Shown piece by piece: positions 1 through 13,260 of a stretch of 64,000 nucleotides of DNA (position 1 is the stretch's first letter; every line of letters starts with the position of its first letter). Source of the DNA: Tyto alba (Eukaryota > Chordata > Aves > Strigiformes > Tytonidae). The translations under genes were made by a program, and so were the position numbers. Where the stretch lies: positions 14,005,777-14,069,776 of the forward strand of contig NW_024881303.1 of the NCBI RefSeq assembly GCF_018691265.1, written 5' to 3'. A model generated the notes under the pieces. It ran no database searches, was not told the origin of the DNA, and saw only the letters and a program-made list of their open reading frames with translations.

Positions 1-3000
1 AATTCACACCAGTGATGCTTCACTGTAGAGTTATTGTTCCAAGACTGCAGATACTTACAGTATCTCTACTTTAGATTTTTCTCAGTACTCCCAGTCATAC
101 TAAACAAATGGAATGAGGAACAGAACCTAAAGCCATAACATAATCCTTATTTTTAAGACAGCATGAAATATCATTAACCAAAAGCTTACCTGGTACAAGT
201 TACTGCAGGTTCAACAACAGCAGTCCTGTGAGTTGAGGGTTCAGCCTAAAGTTTCATCTGCAGGGAACCTTGGGTTTAGATTTTACTGGTTGTGTCAGGC
301 TCCACAGGGTAGAGATCTCTCTTTTAGGAGGAATGGAGTGACTGACGGAGATAATTCACTGCTCCTTTCCCAGGTTGCAGAGGGCAGGTGAGGCTACAGC
401 TGCCCCAGGAAGAAACACCTCAGCTGTGGCGTACAAGGAGGTACAAATACCTAGCAAACTGTGCTCTTTTTCTGTCTCCATATCTTATCTCCCATCCTTT
501 AACCTTTACGCTTTAGTTCAGGCTCTCCAAATTGGGATACTTTAGGCCTTTTCCCATCGCAGTTCAACTGGAGCACATACATAGGCTCCCAATAGCCTTC
601 TCGGGAGCAGTGTGTGAGGCCCTTCTTTCTGCAGTCTTCCCTAATCCTGGTGGTACCTCTCAAGAACTTTTCAGACAGATCCTCAGCAAATGCTAGAGGG
701 AGCCAATGCTGGGAGTGAGCCGCCTTTCCTTGGGGTCAATCCCCTTAGCCCACCTGTACCAGGAAACCTCCCAGCTAAGCACCTCAATGGCCCACTGCTA
801 CCACCAGCCTGATGGTTTTGTGGCCACAAGTTCTGCTGGGAGCATACCCCAAGGCACTTAGATTGTCTTCTACCTCCCCAGCAATTGTGGTGGTTCACCT
901 GCCTGCTCCTTATTTGTCTTTAATGGGGCTACCCATGTGTTTCTATTTTCTGAATTAGTGGGACTGTTCATTTTAACTAAAAGCTGTTATATTTCATATT
1001 TATATTTAAATTCAATTTACAGAGACGAGAACAAGTTGTTCAGTATCTATTATTCTGTGCCACAGTAGACACTAATTTTAGAGTACATCACTTCCATTAA
1101 AGCATAAGAAAGGTTTCTTTCTTTATTCATTTATGTGGTGTTTGACATATACTAGCAGGCCTGAACAGAATGAATGGCTATAAAAATATGAAAAAATAAT
1201 TTTAACATCATCAAGTGGGCTCAATAAATCCAGACAATTGCATTTTCTTTGCATCTACTTTTCCTGTTTCATTTTTATTACTCATTTACCTTGTCAGGTC
1301 CAAATGAACAGAAAAGTATTGGAATACATACAAAAAATTGCTGCCTACCATAAAGGAATAAACCTTATATTCATAGAACTCTAGAGACACCTCAGCTTAT
1401 TTTAATTTTTTTTTTTTCTGACTTGTACTGCTATCTTTCAACTTCATCTGCAGGAGGGAAATGGAAATGGAACATATTGTTAATTGTAATCAGATTGACA
1501 TCAACTTGCTAAGAATTTCTTCAGCAAATTACTGTCCTCTAAAAAAGTGCAGAGTTGGGAAGAACCTGAGATTGAACATCAGTGAAGTGAAGGTAGAAAA
1601 ATCTATTAATACTTTTACCCTACCCATAGGAGTTAATCAGAGAGAAAGACTTGACTGAAATGAAAGGCCTTTTCACACCAGAACGTAAAACCCTTACAAA
1701 AGGAAAAGAAATTTATTTTCCATAACACTTAATAAAGTATTTAGCAAAGGCTGAAATGGTCACACAACTTTCTACAAGGTATGTAAAATCCACATTTGTT
1801 TTAGTGAGCTATTCCCACACTTACTGCTGATACTCAATGTACTAATTCTTTTTAACTCCTGCTATAAACCGCTGCTGTGCACAGCTGACTGAACTCATCA
1901 CTACCTAATATTACAATTTTCCTTTTTCTCCCTCAGTTTCCCATTTTTGTAGCCTTATCTCAGTCTAATTGTCCAAGATAAATTATTTGATTGAAATGTT
2001 TCTGAAATACGTTGAGAAATAAAAGCAATGAAAAGGGGCCAAACACCAGATCATTCCAATATGCGAGGTTTTTTGCTAACTCAGGTCTGATCAATATGAG
2101 GTGATAGAATGGATCACTCAACTGGATTAGTCTTCAGGAGTCAGAAAGTAGCAGCTCATGGCTGTGCCAGGGTGTAAAAACATTAGTCTATTAGTAGACA
2201 ATCTCCTAAGAGCATAAAGGTCTTGTCATATGATACAAGTGTTAACTTGGTTCACAGGTCTGGCCAGAGAACTCAAGAAATTAGAGAAGAAACTCAAACC
2301 CAAATTCCCACTGGCTCCACATTAGTTTCACCAGGGTAGAAATTCATCCTAAAGTATCAAAATGTGCCTTTAAGACAAATCCTATGAAAAAGAAATTGTG
2401 GAACTTCATTGCTAGACACTCATAGAGCTCTCCTAGATGTTGGACACTGACACAGGCAGAAGACAGGGCTGGGCCTATACCCATCAACCCTCTTGCTATG
2501 CAAAAATTTGTCATGCCTGTATTCCCAGGAGTGCAGGAACTGCCATTCCTGTTGCACTTGAACATAGCAAAGGAAATAGAGAGCACAATTTTGCATTGCC
2601 CTTCCCTTTTGAGAGGAACTTTAAGTCTTATCAGAAAAAGGCCAAGAAATACAGATAGTGAGTATGCTTCAGCCCTCCTGCCAACATGTCTGGAGCTGTT
2701 AAAAGTAGATTACATGAAAACAAGACAGGAACAAGACACTGGGCATTAGACCGTGAAAGGATGTCACTTCTCAACAAAGAGGTAGTTGTCAGTAGAAGTT
2801 CAGAGATGATGCTGAAATAAATACACTTTGCAAAGGAGGAAGAGTCAGGAAGAAAAAAATTCTGTCAGACCAAGCTATAAAGGCCTTAACTGTATACTCC
2901 TGTATCAGTTCAGGAAAACTGCTCATCTCAGGGTGTAAAATAGCTGACAGGGTCAAGAATAAGCCTTCCAATAGCAAAAGAATAGTGCAGCTTCTTTCCA

Positions 3001-6000
3001 AAAGAGGATGGATAGATTGAGAGAAAGGGACCAGCAGCTGCTGAAATAACTAGCAAGATGCACTGTTTATCTGTGCTCAAAGGCAGAGAAATAGAGAAAA
3101 ATATGTTGTAAAAAAATTCTGAATTCTAAAACCAAGAGCTCAGATGTTCACGAGTTGCAATGGTGCAGCGGTTAGGAATGAGTCAGAGCAGCCTCTGGTG
3201 ATAGTCAAGGTTGTCATCCTTCCTGCAGAATAACTACTGCTCAGACAGAACAGAAATTTCAGCCCTTTCTGTGATCTTGTCCTGTACATATGCAATACAA
3301 GGACATGGGAAAGTTAAACCTCTCTTAATTTTATCCTCTCAGTTCTCATTATGCAGAGGAAAACACAGGGATGTTAGGAATGAGTGTTGTACAAGCAAGA
3401 CCAAAGAATCTGAGGGGAGGTAGCCCTTCAGCTCCCCAAATTCTCTTTCTATAAAGTAAAGAGAACACATCACAGCAAAAAGAAAACCCAAACTGTTCTG
3501 AATCAACTATCTAATAATTGATTCTATTGTTTTCACACCTGGGCTACCTTAAACATGACTATAGGATCATTCAACTTATTCAGTGTTTTTTTCTCCCACA
3601 AATACTTCCTCTCTCATCTCACTTTCCCAGGTGTCCTTTGCAGACTTTAACATTATTAAGTAGTCACCAGCTTCTGCAAATACCACCCAGCTGATTGGGG
3701 TGGGGGATGACTGCTTACCTGCTCATCAAGTGTTACCCAGTCCCTCTCATTTTCATTAGCTGAGCTGTGGTCTCTGTTTATCAGGCATGATGCTTTCCCC
3801 AGTTCAAAAGTCAAGCAAACTAGTTCTTTTACCCAGAGACAACCCTTTAATCTACCCTGGTTTAATTCAATACCTTCTACATTTGTAGGAGCCAAGAGGC
3901 TGCAGCTCTGGTCTGGAACTAGAAGGAGCCTGAAGCTGGTATTTTGCAGAGACAAAACCCATTACTCATCTACTAAGCAGTAGCACATTTCTGGCAGATG
4001 ATACCTTTTAGCAGGGACTGTGGGAAAATTAGAGGATTCAGATTACATGAGAGTAAAGGGAATATTAACAAGCTCATTTGACCTCTACATCCCTGAAAGA
4101 TTTGCCTATATGGGCCACATGATACTCTTCCAAATCCTTCAGGACTGTCCTAGAGCCTCAGTATACATTGAGGAGGTACTATAATGCTATCCTTTGGCTG
4201 AGATGATAATTTGTTTCTAAATACTTATGGCCAGTAAAGCTTGCACAAGTAGGAACCAGATTTCCATCTGTCTGGATCCCACTATCTTACTGGAAATTCT
4301 GCCTCCCTGGCTTCCTGTACATTTTTGTTTTGTTTGAGGGGATCAGCTACTAGATCAGACCTTCTGGTTTCCATGTTTGTACCATAACAAGTTAACACTG
4401 TTACAGACCTCAGGCCCAATTATCCATCAGTTGCACTTGGCAGATAAATACAAAGGAATGTATTAAAATTCCAATTATTTGCACAGCCTAGTTAGGATTA
4501 ACATACTGCACCTAAAGTCATGCATGTTTGCTCTTCTGGAGTCTGAGTCAAATCATATTCTGGGTACAAAATACAGGCACTGCATTGCCTCAAGAGTAGA
4601 TCTCTGTGTCCAGAAGGGACTTTCAGACCACCTGAATAAGGAGCCCTGAGTCCTTAAACAGCTGAAGAAAGAGAGAAATAACATATAGTCAGGAAAACAG
4701 GAGCTACAGAACTGATTATTTTTATTTTCTTCCTTGCTGGCTTCATGACTTTGCATTCCTGGTTATCCACTGCCAGGTTCCAATGGAAGGCATGGAAACC
4801 TGTGCCAATAGCCACCTAGCAAGGGTATATGTTGAGAAAAATTAGAAACAGGACTGAAGTCTCTGAAATTGAAACAAATCAGTGCTCCTTGCTCAAATCA
4901 CCAAAAGTGTGCAATATATACCGTCATCACTAGGCCCTTAAAAAAAGAGATCACAGCTGCTGGGCACTGTGCTAACTCTGTACTGCCCACCCCTATGGGT
5001 CAGGTGTATTTGAAACACTGTGAATGGATCAAGCTTCTCCATGGGCCCATATCTCTTGCCCTGCAGAGAAATCCCAGCAGTGCTGGGGAGCCCAGCTGCT
5101 CAGCCCAAGGCAGCTCGGTGTCTGTCCCAGGGCACTCCAGAATCCCAGATGTAAGCGCCTGTGAGACTGGATAGAGAGAATAACTTTTCTGTATTCATGT
5201 CTTAAAAGCAGGACCTGCACTTCAGCAAAGTATTACTTTGGAGCCTGTCTCACCTTTAGTCCTCAATGACCTCCCTTTGAGAGGTGTACTTCATGTCATT
5301 GAATTCTCACAATTATACATTCTGCGTTTATATCTCTCTAGTTTTAAAAGTATATGTTACTTTGCTGTTATCACAGTCAGACATTGTCTATAATGAATAA
5401 AGCAATCTTGTGCCCGTGACTCACTGGTGTGCATCTGGATGAAGACTGAGTCTGTTTTCTGCAACACAGCTAGTTCTGGCAAAAGAAAGCATGAAGAAGC
5501 ATATGACATGAGTTAGCCAAGCAGTAATAAGACTCACCTGAACGTATACCTTTTTTAATTACTAAATGGGACATGTTCCACAACAGCTAATATTGGTTTT
5601 ATGGAGATATTTCATTCCATTCATAATAGATTTAATTGTGCTCTGATTGCTCACACCTGGCAATTTTGTTTTCCAGCACTTTTTTTTTTTTTTCCCCAAA
5701 GCATTTTCAAAGCATAGAATGGGCCTTGTGCCAGGTGTAGTATATGATTCAAGCCCTGAAATAAATGGAATGGGATTTTCAGAGCCAGCTCTAGACACAG
5801 ACAAAGTATACAGCTACTGGGGCAGCTGCCTGCTTTGCCTCTGCCAGAGACCTGCCACTGCTACTGCCAAAGGAAAGGATGCTGTGAGTAGGCTAAAAAA
5901 TCTTGCTCGTCCCTCTTGCAGAAGCAGCAGTCATGGTCCCCTGCTCTGCATAATGTCTGCTTCTTCATCCCAGTGCTGACGTCTTCCTTGCCAGCATTCA

Positions 6001-7489
6001 TCCAAGGGCTGGTGAAATTCTGCATTTTCTTTACCTCTGAGCCTGCTCTGGTTCCTGAATTATTCTGGATTCAACCTTTTCATTGATATTTGTTTGGTTT
6101 AAAATGGTCTTCAGGATAATGAAATAATTTTCAAATCTTTGCATTAGCTAACCTGAAATTTAACCCCAAACAAATCTGAGAGTATTGGGATGTTCTTAAT
6201 ACATTTCAAAGACTGCCATCCCTCAGAAATCTCCCTCAGTGAACTCATACTTTAAATGGATGGGAGGGGAAAAAGGTAGGAGAGCAAACCAAGTGACAGA
6301 GAAGTGAGCTGATTTTCTCTATGCTCGGAGCCATGTTGTTTATTTGATGTACCCAAGAGTCCAATGTAACAGTGCCTGGCATGGACAAGTGTGTTCAAAA
6401 TAAATGTACTATACCCTAAGACAACAGAAAGTCTGTCCTTTATAATGGAAGACACATAAAACTAGAAGGAATCAATTTCAAATAGCCCTACGGAGTGCAA
6501 AACAGACTGAGAGAACCTGTGTGGATATACAAGGGATAAACTCCATGCCAACAAGCCCAGGCAATTCCATTGAATTATTTCATCAGAGGTACAGTCAGCA
6601 GTGAATAACTTGTTCACTAAGAGCAGAATTTAGCAAAAATAATCTAAATCTATGGTGGCAGGCAGGAGAGGAGGACTCAATGGGGTTTCTGAGCAGACAG
6701 AAAAACAATTTCTGAACTGAAATCTAGACTCTTTTTTTTAATTAATTCTTTCTTCTAACCTATAAAACTATAACACAGAAATAGCTCAGACTGTAGTCTA
6801 GGGCAGTTGTTCATATGCGTATTTACCGATCCTCCAGTGATCATATTTCTGAAGCAGATCACTCGGTGCTTAATTTTCTCAGCAAAAGGAACATAGAAAT
6901 CTATCTGTAGTGAAAGCACCCATGCTCTTCAGGGGTAAAAGTGTTAGCTAGACAAAGTAGAAGTAAAATCTGAAGAGATGTAAAATACTTATTATTTCTA
7001 TTGATTTAAAACTGCCTGGAAGCATCTCCTGGGAATATTTCTCTAGCTATTATCTCTGTAATCATAATATTCTCAATAGAAAATACAACTGCTCCATTGC
7101 AGTGCATTTGTATTGTAAACACGTGAAAGTTTGGCTGATAACTGCATTGCTAGGAGGGATCAAATTACAAATTCATTAACTGCATCAGGTTCTGAAAGGT
7201 AGAACTGGCTTTCTCAATGAGCTGTCTTCCATTTCTGACTCCCATCATTGGCAGTACTGAACTGGTGGGTTCTGCTCTCCCACAAGTACCAATTTACTTG
7301 AATGTCACTGAACACTGAAGGGAGTAAGATTTTGAAAGGCTGAGATCTATTGTTAGAATAAATATATTGACAATAGCCTTTTTGTGAAAAAGCAATTTAG
7401 GAAAAAAAGACGTTTAGGAACCTGGACATTTTGGAACAGTAATCTGCAGTTACAGGCAACCAGATGCTCTATCATCTAAGTGGTTTTTA
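1..7489. other. Non-coding AT-rich sequence (5' flank or intron)
   Basis: No exon, RNA gene or clear repeat family is recognisable. All longer frames overlap frames on the opposite strand and carry no domain. Minor content: a T-run at about 1408-1419, a T-run near 5681-5694, and a weak retroviral R/U5-like patch at about 5390-5450 (see findings). Splice-like exons shorter than about 100 bp cannot be excluded, including the missing first coding exon of the gene at 31 kb. Confidence 0.5.
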
Positions 7490-7790
7490 TCTGCTACTCT
7501 TATTGGAAGGCTGTTCCAGAATCACGTTATTCCATCATTAAAAGTTTTATAATTTCCAGAAGAAAATGTAATCAATCAGTTCTGTTCACTTTCTTCATAA
7601 GCCATTGCTTTTCTTTAGAGGAAATAATTTTTCCCCACTCCCTGTTATGTTTAAAATTGCAGCCATATCCCCACTCAGTCTTTCTTTTCTTGGACTGATC
7701 TAGACCAACTTTGATTTTGAGTTTGTTTTCTAAGGTACTTGTTAAGTCTCAGAAAAAGACTCTTCTGTGCATCTCTTCAAGACTGAATCC
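7490..7790 (-). mobile_element. Ancient CR1-type LINE relic, 3' part
   Basis: On the + strand this reads as the reverse complement of the C-terminal reverse transcriptase end of old CR1/L3-like elements. Diagnostic pieces are ggaaggctgttccagaatc at about 7506 followed by gcagccatatccccactcag at about 7660, in the order and spacing of the family. The frame is broken by many changes, so it is a dead, old copy. Identification is from remembered consensus features; the exact borders are uncertain. Confidence 0.6.
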
Positions 7791-10700
7791 CTCTCTTGAA
7801 AAGGGGTGACTGAGATTCTGCATAGTGTTCCCAGAGAGACATCGGTGCCCTTCCCCCAGCATACCAGCCCTTCCCTCTCTTGCTGAAACACCTCACATGA
7901 TAGTTCACTGGAGCTGTTTATAAAACAGATCTTTAGCCTATGTATCCGTAAGTAAAAGAAAGTTATTGATCTATCAGATATAATTTAGGATATTTCTTTG
8001 GGGTGAAAGGAGTATATTTCAGTCGTAATTGTTAGCTTTATTTAGCTAACTTTTAGTTAGCTTTATTATTACTTACCATGTAAAATGTGACATTTTAAAG
8101 AGATGTCTTGTAATTATTAGTTCTTTCAGATTCTCTGGAGGCATCAGGCATGGATTGCTGGAACTATGCAAGCACAGACCAGTCTTTGCACAAAAGAGCT
8201 GCTATTCTAAGTAAAGTTAATCCTACTCTATATTCAGTATGATTTTATTCACACATTCACATGCCTACTTAAAAACATCATAGCAGATTTTGGAAAAGGT
8301 ATGAAATATAAATACAAGCACAGTTGATGTCTGCAGTAAATACATACATATATTTAGAAAAGTCCTCTTACATAGTCCATTCCTAGATGACAAAATGAGT
8401 CAGTGATTAATTAAAGCTTCCAAACTTAGAGGCTCCAAGGAAGACTGTAGAAGAATGAGAAAAAGGGAGAATTACACTGGCAATAAAGGACTTAGGAGGT
8501 AGCTTTTAATGTATTACTAATTTATGCTGATATCTTAAGTGTCCTAATATTCCATAATAAGAAACCAAAATATCTTTCCAAATTTGTCTCATTAAGATTC
8601 ACAAAAATTCACTTCTGGACATAGAAGTCTTCTTGGCCAGATGCTTACTGCCAGCTACCCCATAATGTTCTCCATGTTGAAACAAAGCTTTGTTAAGTGC
8701 ACTCAGAGAGGGCAGCTAGAGTTTTGTAAAGATAGCCTGAAGTCAAACCATAAAAATGGATCTGCTGCTGAGACACCAGAGCAAAGCATTTACGATAAAG
8801 TAGGGAGGAAATGGTTCACGATGGTCTAATTACATTAGAAATAACACTTATTCAGCTAGCTGAAGAAAAGAACCCAATGGAAATGGAGGAAAGGACAGCC
8901 CTTAGGTCAGTCTGATATTTGTTTTCCTGCATGTGGAAAACCATTCCTCATGAAAAATTAGTTCTGCCATTATACAAAAGCTCAGCATCAAAATAAATGC
9001 CTCAGAGAAGCTGTTGGATGTTATCACTGACAGCATTGGAGAGCTATTATTAATACTGAAACTTCATGAGACATATAAAACATATAAACAAGTATAGTTC
9101 CAATGAGAAATGTCTACAGACAACACGTATATTTTGGCACCTATACAATGTGGTTGTGGTTATGATTATTGCTTCCCACAGGAAATAACAAAATATATTT
9201 AACCAGTAAACAAACTATCAACTGTCATTGAATTACATTGCAAAGATGATCTATAACCCTGAAAATTGTGACTTTTTTATTTTATAGCAATAGTTCATAA
9301 GCTGCAAGACATTAAAGCTAGCTAATGCTTTTCACAATATGCAGATGACCAGTTTCCCAAGTAGGAGACTCAAAATGAAATATTATTAACATTTTATGAT
9401 TATTTCCATGCAGATACTGAATGACTAATTCTTATCATATTTTTCCATAGTTGCAGGAGGTAGTGTTTCTGCACCTGTTTCTCTTCCCCCAGATCTAATC
9501 ACCAGTAAAATTGTTCCCAGCCAGCTGTTAAATTTCAGATCAGTTAATATATTTCATGCATTTAAAGACTGAGAAAATATGAAGTTGTATATCCATAGTA
9601 AAATGCTACAGTGATACCAAGAGAAGTGATTGCCAAGCCTGCAAAGCTTCACCCAGTCTTGGATTTTGTAATACCTAACTAGATTCGAGAGAGTGATGGA
9701 TATTCATATGCAAACTGGAGTACCCAGTTAATGCAATTAAGTTAACAAAACTTTGGAAAAATGTGGTGTGTTTCCACAGATTCTTTTGAGAGCTTAAACC
9801 AGTTGTTAATTATTAGAAATTTATGTAAAAACTTATTAGCTCAGGTCTTCTGTGCCTTTATTCACAGAGGGTATGGCATCTTAGCATTTTGAGAACAGGA
9901 AGTTCATTAACTCATTTAGGCATAAATCATTACATTTTGTTGATACACCTGTACTGAACCAGCTGCCTTCTGTCTGAACAAAACATAATTTGTGGTTTGG
10001 CTACACAAGTATTTGAGGTCATCAACTAACAAAATCAAACATTGCAAGTAGCTCCAATCCTACCACAACTGCTCTGTCAACATGCCTAATAGAGTGATAA
10101 TTATTCATTCATGTATTTATAGTCTGAGAATTGAAGTTTAACTCTAAAGGCTTTCTATACTATTTAACCAATACATTTTCTGAAAATACTGCATTTAAAA
10201 TATGTACATAGACGTACATGTGTGTGTGCATATACACACATTTACTCCAGAAAAGGCTGCCCACATGGTTCAATAAATATAGATAGATAAATAGCTAGGT
10301 AAGGTAGATATGATGACCCAGTAGCATTACCAATCGCTGAGGTCACCCAAAATTTTCCACTGACAGATTGCTTAATGTTTTGCAAAATTGTAAGTATATC
10401 AATTGGAATGATGCATGCCATATTTTTATGTTAAAATGCCTTAGACATTTCTGAAAATATAACTAGGGAAAAAAATGTGGGTTTACTCATAACAAAAAGA
10501 ATAGCCAATGTTTTTTTTAATTAAGAAGTCCTCAACTTGCCTGCTTTGGATCCTGGACCTAAAATACTCCAAGGAGCCTTCCAGATTGTCAAGAATTTGT
10601 GCTATAATATTTTTATAAACATTCAAAGTTGAACACTTCAAAAGCACTGGAAAAAAAGGATCATGGCTGTTTAACAGAGACATATTAGTTGGGCAACTAA

Positions 10701-12161
10701 ATCTCACATAGGTTCAATCTCAGTTAAGTGTTCTTGATCCCAGAGTTTCAAGACTGAACAAGACTTCCTCCCTAACTCTTCCTGACAGACAAAGCTTGCT
10801 GTAGTGTCTGGCTTCCCAAGAGGGGACAGGTAGGTGGTCTTTCACCTTCAGCTTTGTAGCAGCTGATGCACCAAGAGGAGCCAGTGGTCATGCCAGAAAC
10901 ATATTAGATGGGCATTGCACAGATGGGAAAAGCTGGAGATGAAGAAAAGCCACGGCAAGAGCTTGTTAGAAGAATGGGGCAAAACAGACAAGAAGTGGGA
11001 TAAGGAAAAAGGGAAGATTTTTGTGCCTGGTCAGAAAGATACTGAGAGGTGCCCAAGCCAGCAGGCCTTTTGCCAGTGAAAAATCCTCTCCTAAACTGTG
11101 TTAAACTGAGCTGGCAGAGCAACATCTCTGGGTTCTTATACTGTCAGAAAATAGGTATTAACTTCATGGATAACAGGTGTCCTCATGTTCCTCCCTTTTC
11201 TGCTTGATGGACATTCCCAGCCTCTTTATATTTCCAGGCACTCTGTGAGCATCTGCATCCGCACTGTGGAGCTACTGATCAAGTCCCTGCAGATTACCCC
11301 AACCGGGGGAAGGCACAGTTCCATGGGATCCTGTTTTTCAATTAGGGAATTATAATTAAAACATTCATTAAGATATATTGTTGCAGTCCCTGCAGCACTT
11401 TTACATTATTTAATGCTGTGGTCAGAGATAGTTCTGGATAATTCCAGGAATAGAACTGCCACCCCCTCACAGAAAATGGATAGTTTGACGTTTTTATTAC
11501 CTCCAGTCTTTGTTCTGTGGAGATGACATCCAGTTACCTACATTGGCATGACTGTTAGGAAAGTAGGTAGCAAGCACAGCTGACAGTATCTTGCAAGTCT
11601 GTGATGCTAAATCAGCATCACTGCCACGTGCCTATTCAATGAGGATGGGATGTGGAGGAAGAGTCATGAAAGTATGTTCCAAGGTGTCCCTCTGGTTCTT
11701 CCACATTCCTCTGTCAATGTTTCATCTGGGTTTATTAGTGTTTATGAAAGCATGCTCTTAAAATAGCTGCATGGTGTTAATAAAAGTAAAAATAGTGGAT
11801 CTGTGCTTAACTTCTTCATACTGGGGTAAAATAGGGCTAAATTGGGCAAGTACAGAAATCATAATAGCACAACCCAGTTTAGAGGTGACTTTCAAATCTT
11901 CTTTGGGTTTTAAAGAGCACTGAGTTTAAGCTAGAATCAGATCAGTACATATTCTTTCTTGCTCTACAGAAAATCCTTCTCGTTATAACAGATGCAAGAT
12001 TTGGGGTGGCTTTTGCTTTGAGACTGCTAAAGTCTATTCACAAGGTCCTCCACTCACAGGTGGAGCAACCATTAAATTATTCAACTCCTGAAAAACAGAT
12101 TATTTCAGAAAAATCATTCAGATTTGCATTGGCATTTGTAAAATAATCATGTGTATCCTAC
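7791..12161. other. Non-coding AT-rich sequence
   Basis: No recognisable gene or repeat family. There is a short TG/CA-alternating patch around 10205-10242 with alternating tacatgtgtgtg and catatacacaca. The frames at 10483-10707 and 10904-11125 on the - strand show no known domain and no typical exon borders, so I regard them as chance. Confidence 0.5.
12157..12161. repeat. Target-site duplication, left copy (cctac)
   Basis: The five bases immediately before the TG terminus at 12162 are identical to those at 13256-13260, immediately after the CA terminus. This fixes both ends of the LTR and shows an intact integration site. Confidence 0.85.
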
Positions 12162-13255
12162 TGTGATTGGTTGACCCTGGCTGGATGCCATGTGCCCACT
12201 AAAGCAACTCTATCACTCCCCTCCTCAGCTGAACAGGGGAGAGAGAATACAATGAAAGACTTCTAGATGAGGACACGGAGAGATCACCCACTGACTACCA
12301 TCATGGGCAAAACAGACTCAACATTTGAAAATTAGTTTAATTTATTACCAATCAAGTCATAATAGTATAACAAGAAATAAAAGCAAATCTTAAAAAACAC
12401 TTTCCCCCCACTCCTCCCTTCTTCCCAGGCTTAACTTTACTCGTGATTTTTCTACCTCCTCCCACTCAGCAGCACAGGGGGATGGGAATGGGGGTTGTGG
12501 TCAGTTCATCACACGTTTTTCCTGCTGCTTCTTCCTCCTCAGGATGAGGGTTTCTCACACCCTTCCCCTGCTCCAACATGGGGTCCCTCCCATGGGAGAC
12601 GGTCCTCCATGAACTTCTCCAACATGAGTCCTTCCCACAGGCTGCAGTTCTTCACAAACTGCTTCAGCGTGGGTCCCTTCAACGGGGTGAAGTCCCTCAG
12701 GAACAGGCTGCTCCAGCGTGGGTCCCCCACAGTGTCACAAGCCCTGCCAGCAAACCTGCTCCAATGTGGCCTCCTCTCTTCCCGGGGCCACAGGTCCTGC
12801 TCCAGCACAGGCTTCCCACGGGGTCACAGCCTCCTTCAGATACATATACCTGCTCTGGCATGGGGTCTTCCGTGGGCTGAAGGGGCACAGCCTGCCTTAC
12901 CATGGTCTTCACCATGGTCTTCACCACAGGCTGCAGGGGTATTCCTGCTCCACAGCCTGGAGCACCTCCTCCCCCTCCTTCTTCACTGACTTGGGTGTCT
13001 GCAGAGCTGTGTCTCTCACATATTCTCACCCTCTTCTGGTTGCTGTTGCACAGCATTTTTTCCCCCTCCTTAAATACGTTATCCCCGAGGCACTACCACC
13101 GTCACTAATGGGCCTTGGACAGCAGCAAATCCATCTTGGAACAAGCTGGTATTGACTCTATGGGACATGGGGGAAGCAAGCTTCTAGCAGCTTCTCACAG
13201 AAGCCACCCCTGTAGCCCCCCTGCTACCAAAACGTCATCATGCAAACCCAATACA
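12162..13255 (-). mobile_element. Solo LTR of an avian endogenous retrovirus
   Basis: This 1,094-bp element, read on the - strand, starts TGTATTGGGTTTGC and ends GGTCAACCAATCACA, with the canonical TG...CA termini. A perfect 5-bp target-site duplication, cctac, flanks it at 12157-12161 and 13256-13260. It is GC-richer than the surroundings and matches, from memory, a repeated LTR family found across bird genomes. On the - strand a TATTTAAG box lies at 13069-13076 and an AATAAA at about 12341-12346. The interior carries degenerate repeats around the motif ctccagcgtgggtccc. No gag, pol or env sequence adjoins it, so it is a recombined solo LTR. Frames of up to 164 residues inside it are not genes. 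The 5-bp duplication fits ERVL-like or some ERVK-like integrases. Confidence 0.88.
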
Positions 13256-13260
13256 CCTAC
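13256..13260. repeat. Target-site duplication, right copy (cctac)
   Basis: Identical to 12157-12161. Extending to six bases breaks the match, so the duplication is 5 bp. Confidence 0.85.

Noticed and set aside
3150..3200. tRNA-like phrase (ggtgcagcggttag)
   Set aside because: There is no B box at the right distance and no cloverleaf can be drawn.
12495..13155. Overlapping open frames of 100 to 164 residues on both strands
   Set aside because: They lie entirely inside the minus-strand LTR; GC-rich LTR sequence keeps frames open, and no protein domain is visible.
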